45,035 nt of DNA from Gemmatimonadota bacterium (GCA_013002885.1 JABDLS010000092.1:1-45035); one strand, 5' to 3'. Counted from the first letter of the stretch, positions 17,195-26,788 are shown. Notes: a model not told the origin generated them from the sequence alone. Numbers and translations: made by a program.

Positions 17195-20100
17195 TTGCCA
17201 TCACGGCGCACGCGTGTGCGATCCGTCATCGCCGCCTTCCTCGCCTCTGGCGGCGTACTCCTTGTTTCGTGCCAAAGCGACAGCGTTGGCCCCCACCCCA
17301 CCGACCTCGTCGAGTTACAGTTCGACGTATCGGGCCCGGATCCCGTCTGGATCGGCGCCGGCGACATCGCGTCTTGCGGCAACGACAATGACGAGGCCAC
17401 CGCGGTGGTCATCGATTCGCTTCTTCTGGAACATCCCCAGGCGACGGTGTTCGCCGCGGGGGACAACGTCTACGAAGACGGGACAGCTCAGGAGTATGCC
17501 GACTGCTACGACCCCACCTGGGGACGTTTCCTGGACCGGACTTGGGCCGTCCTAGGCAACCACGAGTACCAAGTCGGGGACGCCACTGCCTCGTACGACT
17601 ACTTCGGTTCGCGGGTGGGTCCGCGGGGGCAAGGCTACTACAGTCTCGACGTTGGCGATTGGCACATCGTCATGCTGAACACCGGCGACGAGAACTTCGT
17701 GCCCTATGGGGCGGGCTCGGCACAGGAGCAATGGCTGCGAGCTGACCTGGCTGCGACGACGAAAGCGTGCATCATGGGCGTGTTCCACCATGCGAGGTTC
17801 TACTCGCCCGACGTAGGAGAGGTGGAGAGCTACAAGGAAGACCAGAGGCCCGAAGCGCTTTGGAACGCCCTCGAGGACGCGGGAGCTTCTCTAGTCGTCG
17901 CCGGTCACCGGCACCGCTACGAGCGGTGGGCCCCGGTGGACCGGAACGCGAACATCGACCACACCGCCGGGATCCGGCAGATCGTCGCGGGAACCGGCGG
18001 CAAGAGTATGAGCGGCCTACCCCTTCTGTCGCCGGCTCCCCAAGCGGAGTCGGTCGGGGTGGACAACGGCTACGGAGTCGTGAAGCTCACACTCCGCCCC
18101 GGTGCCTACGATTGGGAGTACGTACCGATCGCTGGAGTGACATTCACAGATTCCGGCTCCGCTGCCTGCGTGGGCGGATTCCCAAACGCGGACTTCACCT
18201 GGGAGGAGGGCCCGCTGCTGGGGGTGGACTTCACGGACACGTCGACGGACAGTGACGGTACGATCGTGTCGTGGAGCTGGGACTTCGGTGACGCGAGCCC
18301 GACCTCGTCGGCCCAGAACCCGAGCCATACGTACGCGTCGGCCGGCACGTACTCGGTCACGTTGACTGTGACCGACGACAATGGCCTCTCGGGGGCGACG
18401 ACGAAGTCGGTGACCGTGGGACCGCGGCCCCCGAGCGCTGACTTCACGTGGCAGACGGTGGCGCTCCAGACCAACTTCACCGATACGTCGACCGACTCCG
18501 ACGGGACGATCGTCGGCTGGCTGTGGGACTTCGGCGACTCGAGCCCGACGTCGTCGGCCCAGAACCCGAGCCATGGCTACGCAGCGGCTGGCACCTACTC
18601 GGTCACGTTGACGGTGACCGACGACGACGGCGGGACCGACGCGGTGACGCTGCCCGTCACAGTCACGGGCGCGAGTAGCGGCGATGTGGTCTACCTCTCG
18701 CCCACGTCGACGATCACGCTCGGTGGAATCCAGGTGAAGGACGAGGATGTGGCCACCTATGACGTCTCCTCCGGCGTCTGGGCAATGCACTTCGATGGCT
18801 CCGATGTCGGCTTCGGTGATGACATGGATGCGGTCCACCTGCTGCCCAACGGTGATCTTCTCTTCAGCCCCAAAACCCTGGACTCGATCCCCGGCTACGG
18901 GGCAGTGGACGAGAACGACATCGTGCGTTTCAGCGGGACCTTCGGCGAGAACACGTCGGGAACGGTTTCGCCGTACCTAATCGGTAACAACGTCGGCCTT
19001 GTCGGAGAGGATATCGACGCGATCGGGTTCGCTCCCGACGGCCGCCTGGTCATCAGCTTGACCGGTTCGTTCGCGGTACCGGGCGTGTCCGGAAAAGACG
19101 AGGATCTCATCGCCCTCGAATCCGGCACAACGTGGGCGATGTATCTGGACGGATCGGACGTCGGGCTCAGCGACACATCCGAAGAGGATGTGGCGGGTGT
19201 CTGGCTCGACCCCGATGCGGGGGACATCTATCTGACCACCGCCGGTCCCTTCGACGTCCCCGGGGTCAGCGGTGACCCTTCCGACATCTTCGTCTGCAGC
19301 CCCCAATCACTGGGAGAGACGAGCTCCTGCACATTCAGTTCCTACATTGTGGGCTCCCTCATTGGACTGGCCGGCAACGAGATAACCGGATTCCATATCC
19401 AACGGGGTGCCACGACGCCGAACGTCGCGCCGACCGCCGACTTCACGCACGTCGTGACGGATCTCCAGGCGGACTTCACCGACGCGTCGACCGACTCCGA
19501 CGGCACGATCGTCGGCTGGCTGTGGAACTTCGGCGACTCGAGCCCGACCTCGACGACCCAGAACCCGAGCCATAGCTACACGACGGCCGGCACCTACTCG
19601 GTCACGTTGACGGTGACCGACGATGACGGCGCGACCGGAGCAGTCACGTTGCCGGTCACGGTCACGAGCACGAGCACCGGCGAGCTGATCTACCTCTCGC
19701 CGACGTCGACGGTCACTCTCGGTGGAATCCAGGTGAAGGACGAGGACCTGGTCACCTACGACGTCTCCTCCGGGGCATGGGCACGGTACTTCGATGGCTC
19801 CGACATCGGCTTCGGTGATGACATGGACGTGGTCCACCTGCTGCCCAACGGTGATCTTCTCTTCAGCACCAAGGCTCTGAACTGGATCCCCGGCTACGGG
19901 CCGGTGGACGAGAACGACATCGTGCGGTTCAGCGGGAACTTCGGCGAAAACACGTTCGGAACGGTTTCGCCGTACCTGATCGGCGACAACGTCGGCCTGG
20001 CCGGAGAGGATATCGACGCGATCGGGTTCGCTCCCGACGGCCGCCTGGTCATCAGCTTGACCGGGTCGTTCTCGGTACCGGGCCTGTCCGGAAAGGACGA

Positions 20101-20413
20101 GGACCTCATCGTTCTCGAGACCGACGGCACGACATGGTCGATGTATCTGGACGGATCGGACGTGGGGCTTAGCGACACGTCCGACGAGGATGTGGCGGGT
20201 ATCTGGCTCGACCCCGACAACGGAGACATCTATCTGACCACCGTCGGTCCCTTCGACGTCCCGGGGGTCAGCGGCGACGCAGCCCACATCTTCGTCTGTA
20301 GCCCCCGCTCGCTGGGAGAGACGAGCGCCTGCACGTTCAGTCCCTACATCGCCCCGGCCCCCACTGGATTGGGGGGCACCCCGATCACCGGATTCTATGT
20401 CCAGCGTCGCTGA
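17195..20413 (+). CDS. Calcineurin-like phosphatase lipoprotein with PKD and repeat modules
   Basis: 1072 residues from a TTG with GGAG seven bases upstream. A signal peptide ends in L-V-S-C, lipobox cysteine C26. Residues 45-330 are a metallophosphoesterase: GDI near 57, GDN near 90, GNHE at 121-124, a lone histidine in FHHARF near 198, and GHRHRYER with H238 and H240. This resembles purple-acid-type or PhoD-like phosphatases. Two PKD domains (about 330-500) follow. Then comes a roughly 230-residue module of unknown fold with D-G-S-D-V-G and DGRLVISLTGSF motifs, a third PKD and a second copy of the module. The protein should be outer-membrane anchored and act on an extracellular phosphoester, perhaps nucleotides or phosphorylated glycan. 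Substrate unknown. Confidence 0.85.
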   Translation: MPSRRTRVRSVIAAFLASGGVLLVSCQSDSVGPHPTDLVELQFDVSGPDPVWIGAGDIASCGNDNDEATAVVIDSLLLEHPQATVFAAGDNVYEDGTAQEYADCYDPTWGRFLDRTWAVLGNHEYQVGDATASYDYFGSRVGPRGQGYYSLDVGDWHIVMLNTGDENFVPYGAGSAQEQWLRADLAATTKACIMGVFHHARFYSPDVGEVESYKEDQRPEALWNALEDAGASLVVAGHRHRYERWAPVDRNANIDHTAGIRQIVAGTGGKSMSGLPLLSPAPQAESVGVDNGYGVVKLTLRPGAYDWEYVPIAGVTFTDSGSAACVGGFPNADFTWEEGPLLGVDFTDTSTDSDGTIVSWSWDFGDASPTSSAQNPSHTYASAGTYSVTLTVTDDNGLSGATTKSVTVGPRPPSADFTWQTVALQTNFTDTSTDSDGTIVGWLWDFGDSSPTSSAQNPSHGYAAAGTYSVTLTVTDDDGGTDAVTLPVTVTGASSGDVVYLSPTSTITLGGIQVKDEDVATYDVSSGVWAMHFDGSDVGFGDDMDAVHLLPNGDLLFSPKTLDSIPGYGAVDENDIVRFSGTFGENTSGTVSPYLIGNNVGLVGEDIDAIGFAPDGRLVISLTGSFAVPGVSGKDEDLIALESGTTWAMYLDGSDVGLSDTSEEDVAGVWLDPDAGDIYLTTAGPFDVPGVSGDPSDIFVCSPQSLGETSSCTFSSYIVGSLIGLAGNEITGFHIQRGATTPNVAPTADFTHVVTDLQADFTDASTDSDGTIVGWLWNFGDSSPTSTTQNPSHSYTTAGTYSVTLTVTDDDGATGAVTLPVTVTSTSTGELIYLSPTSTVTLGGIQVKDEDLVTYDVSSGAWARYFDGSDIGFGDDMDVVHLLPNGDLLFSTKALNWIPGYGPVDENDIVRFSGNFGENTFGTVSPYLIGDNVGLAGEDIDAIGFAPDGRLVISLTGSFSVPGLSGKDEDLIVLETDGTTWSMYLDGSDVGLSDTSDEDVAGIWLDPDNGDIYLTTVGPFDVPGVSGDAAHIFVCSPRSLGETSACTFSPYIAPAPTGLGGTPITGFYVQRR
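18437..20405 (+). repeat. 999-bp internal tandem duplication
   Basis: The segment 18437-19435 (one PKD plus the unknown module) is repeated from 19436 to about 20405 at an exact offset of 999 bases, or 333 codons, checked at two anchor points: GACTTCACG at 18440/19439 and GGTGGAATCC at 18722/19721. Long runs are identical at DNA level, so the duplication is fairly recent or is kept alike by recombination. Confidence 0.85.
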
Positions 20414-20520
20414 CGGTGACCGCGACGACGGCGTCATCGACGTGACCATCGCGGGCGCTGGATTCGTGGCGGGAACGGCCGTGACCTTCGAGAAAGGCTC
20501 TGGTCCATCCCCTCACGTGA
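20414..20520 (+). pseudogene. Possible remnant of an IPT/TIG-type domain
   Basis: Directly after the phosphatase stop, in a different frame, codons from about 20415 read D-G-V-I-D-V-T-I-A-G-A-G-F and then G-T-A-V-T-F-E-K-G-S-G-P. This closely resembles the start of IPT/TIG domains found in secreted proteins (typical pattern T-I-x-G-x-G-F, x-V-T-F-x-N-G-S-G-P). No start codon with a good ribosome site or continuing domain is seen, so it is probably the debris of a lost domain or gene. Confidence 0.4.
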
Positions 20521-20722
20521 TCGCTACGAGACGTCTCTCCGTACCCCTGCCCCCGCCGTCGCTCGGGAGTCGGCACCTCGTGGTGCTCACCAGACTGCCC
20601 GTCCCCCACCATCCGTTGTTGCACCGTACCTGCGGTGTGGTAGGGATGACACACTCGAGGCGACGGTCCACGACGTGCGAGCAGAGCCCTAAGTCTCTGT
20701 CGCGTTGGCAATAACAGAGCTC
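20414..20722. other. Intergenic region before the initiating transferase
   Basis: 309 bases. Apart from the possible IPT/TIG remnant in its first third, it contains TACC-N8-GGTA at 20628-20643 followed by GGATGACAC. This is a weak echo of the GTAGGTATG elements at 11067 and 13364. No RNA gene or terminator was recognised. Confidence 0.4.
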
Positions 20723-22372
20723 ATGAGTACGGCCCATTCAGGGGGTGACGACCGGCACGGGACTTGTACTCCAGAGGGTGTCCCAGAGCGGGCAGGATCA
20801 GGCCACTCCCGCAAGGGCTCCACCCGCATAGCGACCCTCGAACTGGAATCGGGAAGGACCTCTACCATTCACCACTCCTTTGAGTTGGAGCCGGTTCCGT
20901 CTGGAGAGCCCGCGGAGGTAGAAGAGCGAAGGCGCTTTCCGCGCCCGGAGCCACCCAGAGCCCGCTTGGGGTGGGAGTACGTCTGGCGATCCGTCATCGT
21001 CAGCGTTCCGCTGCTCGCCTCGGATCTCTCGGCGTTGGCCGTCTCGCTTTGGGTTCCCTGGACCTTCCTCCAGTCGACGGTCTCCGACCTCTCGGTGGCC
21101 ATGCCGACGCTCTTCGCGCTCCTCGCCTCGAGCCTGATCCTCGCGATGGCTGCCCTACGCCTGTATCCGGGATTCGGCGTACATGGAGTGGTCGAATTGG
21201 AACGTCTGGTGATCGCTTCGGTCATCGTCTTCGGCGCCTTCATCCTCTCGGAATTCCTCAACGATCCGAGCTGGGGACTCAAAGGGTTCTTGTTGGCCGC
21301 GGGGGCCGTCTACGTCGTCTCGGCACCGATCTTCAGGGTGTTGACGCGGAAGGCGATGCACCGGGCCGAATGGTGGCGTCAGCCGCTTCTCGTCTTTGGC
21401 CCGGATAGCGCTGCCCGACGGGTCAGCGACTACTTCTCGAAGAACCCGGGCCTGGGATTCAGCCCGATCCGCGTCGAGTGGAGAAACGGGGGAAACGGCA
21501 CAGGCGTTTCCTACGAACAAGTAGCCCGCGACCCCCGTGTGGTCTCTCGGTTGGCCCGAGGCCATGGAGCCACGTGTGCCGCCGTGCCGCTTAGTCCCAC
21601 GGATGCCCCGGAACAGGACTTCTTCCTGGAGCAGTGCGCGAACGTGTTTCCGCAACTCCTCATCGTGCCTGAACCCCGGAGCCTCCCGGACTTCTGGACG
21701 TGCTCGGCCGACGTCGGTGGCGGCGTCGGTGTCCGGGTTGGTAGGAGCCTGCTGAACCCCGTATCCAGGGGCATCAAGCGGGTGCTGGACTGGGCTCTTA
21801 CGATACCGATCGTGGTTCTCACCCTGCCGCTATTCGGACTGGTCGCGCTGGTCGTGCGGCTGACTTCGCCTGGACCCATCTTCTACAGTTCAGAGCGCAT
21901 CGGAAGGGGAAGGCGTCGGTTCCAAGCATGGAAGTTCCGGACCATGTACGTCGATGCCGACAGCGAGTTCGTCCGAAAGCTCAAGGCAGATCCGCAGCTC
22001 CGTAAAGAATGGGCCAAGACGAACAAGTTGCGGTCCGATCCGAGGGTCACACCGGTCGGACGCTGGCTACGAAAAGCGAGCTTGGACGAGCTCCCCCAGC
22101 TATGGAATGTGCTACGGGGCGACATGAGCTTGGTCGGGCCCCGGCCGGTGCTTCCGGAAGAAGTGGGCCGAAGGGGAAGAGACTTCGGACTCTACCTCAG
22201 CGTCCAGCCCGGCCTCACGGGTCTGTGGCAGATCTCGGGACGGAGCAACACCACCTACGATGAGCGTCGCCGCCTCGACAGCTACTACGTCCGGAACTGG
22301 TCGCTCTGGCTCGACATCTACATCCTGGTCGGCACGATACGGGCCGTGGTATCCGGGCATGGGGCTCACTGA
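20723..22372 (+). CDS. WbaP-like undecaprenyl-phosphate sugar-1-phosphate transferase
   Basis: 549 residues from the ATG at 20723; an in-frame TTG at 20705 would add six. The N-terminal 85 residues are polar. Four or five transmembrane helices (about 95-210) are followed by a Rossmann-like region (PLLVFGPDSAARRV). The bacterial sugar transferase domain at about 350-549 is preceded by a hydrophobic hairpin. Key motifs are WKFRTM, LDELPQLWNVLRGDMSLVGP, PGLTGLWQISGRS and a C-terminal YVRNWSLWLDI. This enzyme starts repeat-unit synthesis by moving a hexose-1-phosphate from a nucleotide sugar to undecaprenyl phosphate at the inner membrane. The sugar cannot be told from sequence; galactose and glucose are both common. 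Its presence defines a Wzx/Wzy-type pathway. Confidence 0.92.
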   Translation: MSTAHSGGDDRHGTCTPEGVPERAGSGHSRKGSTRIATLELESGRTSTIHHSFELEPVPSGEPAEVEERRRFPRPEPPRARLGWEYVWRSVIVSVPLLASDLSALAVSLWVPWTFLQSTVSDLSVAMPTLFALLASSLILAMAALRLYPGFGVHGVVELERLVIASVIVFGAFILSEFLNDPSWGLKGFLLAAGAVYVVSAPIFRVLTRKAMHRAEWWRQPLLVFGPDSAARRVSDYFSKNPGLGFSPIRVEWRNGGNGTGVSYEQVARDPRVVSRLARGHGATCAAVPLSPTDAPEQDFFLEQCANVFPQLLIVPEPRSLPDFWTCSADVGGGVGVRVGRSLLNPVSRGIKRVLDWALTIPIVVLTLPLFGLVALVVRLTSPGPIFYSSERIGRGRRRFQAWKFRTMYVDADSEFVRKLKADPQLRKEWAKTNKLRSDPRVTPVGRWLRKASLDELPQLWNVLRGDMSLVGPRPVLPEEVGRRGRDFGLYLSVQPGLTGLWQISGRSNTTYDERRRLDSYYVRNWSLWLDIYILVGTIRAVVSGHGAH

Positions 22373-22463
22373 AGGTGGCGACCCCGATCAACGGCGAACT
22401 CAGGTCGGCCCGCGGGCGGGCCCAGCTGACTTGCGGCGCCCGAGTCATCGCCTGGGGGTGCCC

Positions 22464-23696
22464 ATGCGACGGGTGAAGGTCCTTCACGCGATCACGAACC
22501 TCCAGGTGGGCGGCGCCACCGACAACACGCTGATGACGGTGGCAGGCCACTGTCGGGAACGCTACGAAGTCCATCTGGCCGCGGGGGTCGTGGCTGATCA
22601 TGAGAATTACACCGAGTGGAATGATCGGGCTGAGGAGTGCGCAGACCGGCTATTCTTAATCCCCGAGATGGGCCGTGCCGTACGCTTCGACCGAGACCTA
22701 CGAGCCCTTCGCGTTCTCACGGCGCTCATGTCCGAGCAGCGATACGATATCGTCCACACGCACTGTTCGAAGGCCGGTCTACTCGGGAGGCTCGCCGCCC
22801 GTCGTGCGGGCGGATCGGTCGTGGTCCACACCTATCACGCCTTCGGGTGGCAGGCGGCCGGCGAGCAGGCGGATGGCTCGCGGCGCTCATGGGGTCCCGG
22901 CTTGGCCCGGGCGTTCTACCTCGGCGCGGAGAGGTATGCCGCCTCATTGAGTGACGCGCTCATCACGGTCTCGGACCTGAATCGCGAGATGGCCCTGGAT
23001 CTCGAACTCGGCCCGCCGGAGAAGATCACAACGGTCAGGAGCGGAATTCAGCTCGACCGTCAGGCGGGATCCGATCGAGAGAGCCTGGCAAGCCGTCTCG
23101 GATTGGAGGCAGATCGACCGATCGTCGGCACCGTTGGCCGCCTCGCCGTCCAGAAGGACCCGTTGACGTTCGTGGCAGCCGCGCGGCGCGTCCTCGAGCT
23201 GCGGCCCGAGGTTCAGTTCATCATGGTGGGCGACGGCCCACTCGAAAGCGAAACGCGGGCGGCCATCGGAGACGAGTCCCGGATCCGGATGCTGGGCTAT
23301 CGAGACGATGTGGCAGATCTTCTGGAGATTCTGGATGTCTTCGTCCTTTCATCCCGGTGGGAGGGCCTTGGCCGAGCACTGACCGAAGCGGTCGCTGCAG
23401 GGGTGCCCGTGGCCGCGACGGCGGTCGATGGCATCCCTGAACTCATCACCCACGGCGTCACCGGCAGGCTCTCTCCACCGGGTCAGGCGGTCGCCCTGGC
23501 GGACAACATCGTGTGGATTCTGAGCCACCTCGAAGAGGCGCGTAGGATGGCGGCTCCGGCTGCCGAGAAGGTCCGCCAGCAGTGGGGGGCCACCGAGATG
23601 GTGGAGACGATCGAAGAGCTCTACGAGGCGCTCTTGCGGGACCGCCATCCGAGATCCGGGAGACAGCGTGAGGTCGCGGCCCAGGCTCACGATTGA
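22464..23696 (+). CDS. GT4 family glycosyltransferase
   Basis: 410 residues from the ATG at 22464, preceded by a G-rich site; a GTG at 22458 is in frame. GT-B fold. The N-terminal domain begins KVLHAITNLQVGGA, and VHTHCSKAGLLGRLAA is the usual acceptor-domain motif. The C-terminal donor domain contains GTVGRLAVQKDP, FIMVGDGPL and SRWEGLGRALTEAVAAGVPVAA, where the E-G-x-x-x-x-x-x-E pair is the GT4 nucleotide-sugar site. It adds a sugar to the lipid-linked repeat unit on the cytoplasmic side. It follows the initiating transferase by 91 bases. Donor and linkage are unknown. Confidence 0.9.
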   Translation: MRRVKVLHAITNLQVGGATDNTLMTVAGHCRERYEVHLAAGVVADHENYTEWNDRAEECADRLFLIPEMGRAVRFDRDLRALRVLTALMSEQRYDIVHTHCSKAGLLGRLAARRAGGSVVVHTYHAFGWQAAGEQADGSRRSWGPGLARAFYLGAERYAASLSDALITVSDLNREMALDLELGPPEKITTVRSGIQLDRQAGSDRESLASRLGLEADRPIVGTVGRLAVQKDPLTFVAAARRVLELRPEVQFIMVGDGPLESETRAAIGDESRIRMLGYRDDVADLLEILDVFVLSSRWEGLGRALTEAVAAGVPVAATAVDGIPELITHGVTGRLSPPGQAVALADNIVWILSHLEEARRMAAPAAEKVRQQWGATEMVETIEELYEALLRDRHPRSGRQREVAAQAHD

Positions 23697-23712
23697 TCAG
23701 GACGGACTCGCC

Positions 23713-25995
23713 ATGCACCTCGGATTGATCGGTTGCTCCAGCGCGGGAAAGACGACGCTCGCGAAGGCGATCGTCGCCGCCTGTCGAGACCGAGGCATCT
23801 CGGCGCATCTCAGTGAGGACTTCGTTCTGCGACGGCTCCATCTCGCTTGGCTGTCCAGCCCGTTTCTGAGGCGGCGCGCCCTCGAAGTGGTGTCCTTCAC
23901 CTGGCTCTTGTTCGGCTGGCGGCGACATCGACGCTACCTGGCCTTCGCCCTTCGACTCATCGCCAACGCCCCGGGAGGGTGGCTCTATCGCTTTGGATTG
24001 TGGCGACTGACGGTCCGGAAGCTGGCCCTTCATGCGCTCATCGATGGCGCGGTCCACGAAGATCAGATCGTCGTGTCGGACAACGAGGCCGCACTCCAGG
24101 CTGCGCATCATCTGTTGGTCCATCCCGAACAGGAGGACGAGGCGCCCGACGTCCCGGCGATTGCCGAGGCCATCCATGAGCTGGTCCGGCTTTCTCCCCA
24201 CGCGGATCTCGTCGCGTACATCCGCGTGTCGGAAGCCGAGCTGGTCGAGCGTGTCATGCGACGGGGCCACGGCCGACTGGGTGTGACCGGGCGCCGTGGT
24301 GTGGCTCGGTTCGTGGCGCGAACTGTGGAGGCCTTCGAAGCTATCCTGGCCTCCCCTGCCACGGACGACTACCTCTTCGTCGTCGAACCGGAGGACCGAC
24401 GGTCGTCCGGCGTAGATATCACGGGGCCTTCGACTTGGCCGGAAATGGTAAAGCCATTTCTACCCACCGCGCTGCGGGTCATGAATCGTCACCCTCACCG
24501 ACCCCGCCATGTCGGCTCAGACTCCGAGTTGGTAGCCGACCTGATCGAGAGTCTCAATCGGAACGGGATCGTGTACTGCTGTCTGGACAATGGGTATGCC
24601 GATGCCCGCTTCAGGTCCGAAGGACTGGCATTACTGGTCGATGAAACGGACGACTCCGAGGCCCGGCGCCTCCTCACCGAACTCGGCTTCAAGGAGGTGT
24701 CCGAAGCAGGTTCGTCGCCCCATCCCGCCCCACCGGCCTACTTCGGTCTCGACCGCTCCTCCGGAGAGCTGGTGTGCGTCCGCGTGGGAACACAGGCTGC
24801 TTTCCAGACCGGAGCGAGTCGAGGCTACCGCATCCCCCTCGAATCCCTTCTCCTGGAGGAAGCCCGATGGCGCGGCGAGACGAGGGTGCCTTCTCCCGAA
24901 TCTGCACTCATACTCTTCGTCCTGAGGACCGTCACCGAGCTTGGGACCCTGTGGGGTCTGCGGAGCTGGGCAAGGACGCGAGACGAGACCCGCGATGAGG
25001 TGCGGTGGCTCGCTACGCAGTGCTCGACCGAAGAGGCCCTCCGCCTCGTCGACACTTACTGTTCGTGGGTCGACAGGATGCACTTCCTCGCATGCCTTCA
25101 GGCCCTGTTCGAAGGCCGCTCCCGTGCGGCCATGCTCCGCTTGTCCTGGCGGTTCCGCCCTACTGTCCACCAGCGGAGCGAGGCGGGATGGATCCGTGGG
25201 GGTCCCGCCGTCCGGACATCGTGGCTGTCTCGACATCCGACGACGGCGAGTGGGACACCCTGGAGGCTACCGTCAGGGGGTGCGGTCGTAGCCTTCGTCG
25301 GTCCCGACGCGACGGGCAAGTCCACCCTCGCCGGTGACGTGGTGAGCCTGCTTCGACCCTACGTTCGGGTCGAGAGGGTCCACCTTGGCAAGCCGCCGGC
25401 CAGCGCGTGGACCTGGGGTCTCAATGTGGGTGTCAAGCTCCTGCAGGCCGTGCGTGGGAGGCGCCCCAGATGGAAGCCAGCCGCTCTGAAAGCCGCCGAG
25501 GCAGAACGCACCTGGAGCGTCGGTCCGGCAACCCTCGTGTACGGGATACGAGCCGTTGCGCTGGCCTATGACCGCCGCCGCGCTCTCCTACGGGCCGTCC
25601 GCGTCTCGCGACGAGGTGTGGTCGTCGTGTGCGACCGCTACCCGAATCAGGTGGTCGGCGCGATGGACGGTCCTCGTCTACCCGCGGACGCCCCGGGTCG
25701 AGGCGTCCTGAGCGGTCCGTACCGGTTCCTGGCGAGACTCGAACGGCGGCTGTACGATCGCCTACCCCCTCCGGATGTGCTCATAAGGCTGAGCGTGTCA
25801 ATCGAGGAGGCTCAACGGAGGAACCGGGAGCGCGCAAAGGCGGACAAGCACACGGAAGCGGAACTCGAAGAACGCCATAGCCTCCCGCCGGTGGCGTGGC
25901 CTGTCCGTGAGGATCGGGTCAAGGACGTCGACACGGGGCGTCCGCTGGACGAGAGCCGACTATCGGTCCGGAGGGCTGTATGGGCTGCTCTGTGA
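23713..25995 (+). CDS. Three-domain kinase / NTase-like / thymidylate-kinase-like fusion
   Basis: 760 residues from the ATG at 23713; a GTG at 23668 would overlap the previous gene by 29 bases. Domain 1 (1-260) is a P-loop kinase, GCSSAGKTT at residues 7-15, with VVSDNEAALQ in place of a DQG-type motif. Domain 2 (about 267-400) aligns with the nucleotidyltransferase-like domain of the protein at 32404 (I-V-Y-C-C-L, then LLTELGFKEV) but lacks its acidic D-I-D pair. Domain 3 (about 525-760) resembles thymidylate kinase: FVGPDATGKST near 530, CDRYPN near 642, and a KADKHTE lid-like segment. Domain 1 resembles the protein at 33878. Substrates are unknown; it may activate a sugar, a nucleotide or APS for the polysaccharide. 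It is one half of a fused-versus-split pair in this locus. Confidence 0.75.
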   Translation: MHLGLIGCSSAGKTTLAKAIVAACRDRGISAHLSEDFVLRRLHLAWLSSPFLRRRALEVVSFTWLLFGWRRHRRYLAFALRLIANAPGGWLYRFGLWRLTVRKLALHALIDGAVHEDQIVVSDNEAALQAAHHLLVHPEQEDEAPDVPAIAEAIHELVRLSPHADLVAYIRVSEAELVERVMRRGHGRLGVTGRRGVARFVARTVEAFEAILASPATDDYLFVVEPEDRRSSGVDITGPSTWPEMVKPFLPTALRVMNRHPHRPRHVGSDSELVADLIESLNRNGIVYCCLDNGYADARFRSEGLALLVDETDDSEARRLLTELGFKEVSEAGSSPHPAPPAYFGLDRSSGELVCVRVGTQAAFQTGASRGYRIPLESLLLEEARWRGETRVPSPESALILFVLRTVTELGTLWGLRSWARTRDETRDEVRWLATQCSTEEALRLVDTYCSWVDRMHFLACLQALFEGRSRAAMLRLSWRFRPTVHQRSEAGWIRGGPAVRTSWLSRHPTTASGTPWRLPSGGAVVAFVGPDATGKSTLAGDVVSLLRPYVRVERVHLGKPPASAWTWGLNVGVKLLQAVRGRRPRWKPAALKAAEAERTWSVGPATLVYGIRAVALAYDRRRALLRAVRVSRRGVVVVCDRYPNQVVGAMDGPRLPADAPGRGVLSGPYRFLARLERRLYDRLPPPDVLIRLSVSIEEAQRRNRERAKADKHTEAELEERHSLPPVAWPVREDRVKDVDTGRPLDESRLSVRRAVWAAL

Positions 25996-26113
25996 CGACG
26001 CGCCCTCGCTGGAGTCCTCCCCGTCCGAGTCCGGGCCGTACGCGTCCGGGTTCCCCGGGCGAACCGCGCAAGTCCGGCGCGATCAGCTTACACAACAGAG
26101 AGGTATCATCGAC

Positions 26114-26788
26114 GTGAACACCGAGCTTGGTCGATCAAGGCACCGGTCCCTGATGCGGTCTACCACCTGCATCCTCTTGGGCACACAATTCCTCCTGGCC
26201 TGCGGGGCCTCCCACGCCCCGCCACCGGAACCTGTGGCGCCCGCTCAGCGGCCCTTGCGGTCCGGCGACATCTTGCAGATCGATGTCTGGCGACAACCGG
26301 AGTACTCGGGCCAGTTCCAGCTTGGGAGCAACGGGACCCTACTCCACCCCCTGTACCAGCAGATCCCTCTGGCGGGCCTGTCTCCGGGGATGGCGCGTGA
26401 GGAGATCTCGACGTTCTTGTCGGAGTACCTCCAGGGAGCGCGACTGCTGGTCGAACCTCTCTACCGCGTCTCGATCGGCGGGGAGGTCAGGTCACCCGAC
26501 GTCTACCACGTAGGGGGTGGGACGACCATCGCCGAGTCCATCGGGGTCGCGGGTGGACCCACAAACCGGGCAGAGCTGAACAGGATCCTCCTCGTCCGCG
26601 ACGGCCAGCAGTACGACCTGAGCCTGGGAGCCGACCTGGTCACGTTCGGGAGCATCCCCGTCATGTCGGGCGACCAGATCCTCCTCCATCCCCGGTCTGA
26701 CTTCAGCATCTGGCGCGACGTCATCGCTCCGGTGGGGACGCTGGCATCGCTCATTCTCGTCATCATCCGAATCGGTGACAGGACGTGA
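26114..26788 (+). CDS. Wza-like polysaccharide export lipoprotein
   Basis: 224 residues from a GTG at 26114 with AGAGAGG ten bases upstream; an ATG at 26153 would still leave a signal peptide. The signal peptide ends in L-L-A-C (C30 from the GTG). The polysaccharide export domain starts LRSGDILQIDVWRQPEYSGQF. It is followed by a SLBB-like part (VSIGGEVRSPDVYHVGGGTTIAESIGVAGG, quoted here only as its opening and closing motifs V-S-I-G-G-E-V and G-V-A-G-G). The C-terminal 25 residues form a hydrophobic helix, as in Wza, where it lines the outer-membrane pore. It would export the polymer. It is shorter than E. coli Wza (about 380 residues), with one SLBB repeat instead of two. Confidence 0.88.
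   Translation: MNTELGRSRHRSLMRSTTCILLGTQFLLACGASHAPPPEPVAPAQRPLRSGDILQIDVWRQPEYSGQFQLGSNGTLLHPLYQQIPLAGLSPGMAREEISTFLSEYLQGARLLVEPLYRVSIGGEVRSPDVYHVGGGTTIAESIGVAGGPTNRAELNRILLVRDGQQYDLSLGADLVTFGSIPVMSGDQILLHPRSDFSIWRDVIAPVGTLASLILVIIRIGDRT

Noticed and set aside
19307..20449. 380-residue minus-strand open frame
   Set aside because: It is a shadow of the duplicated module in the phosphatase gene, with no start site and an Arg/Val/Asp-biased sequence.
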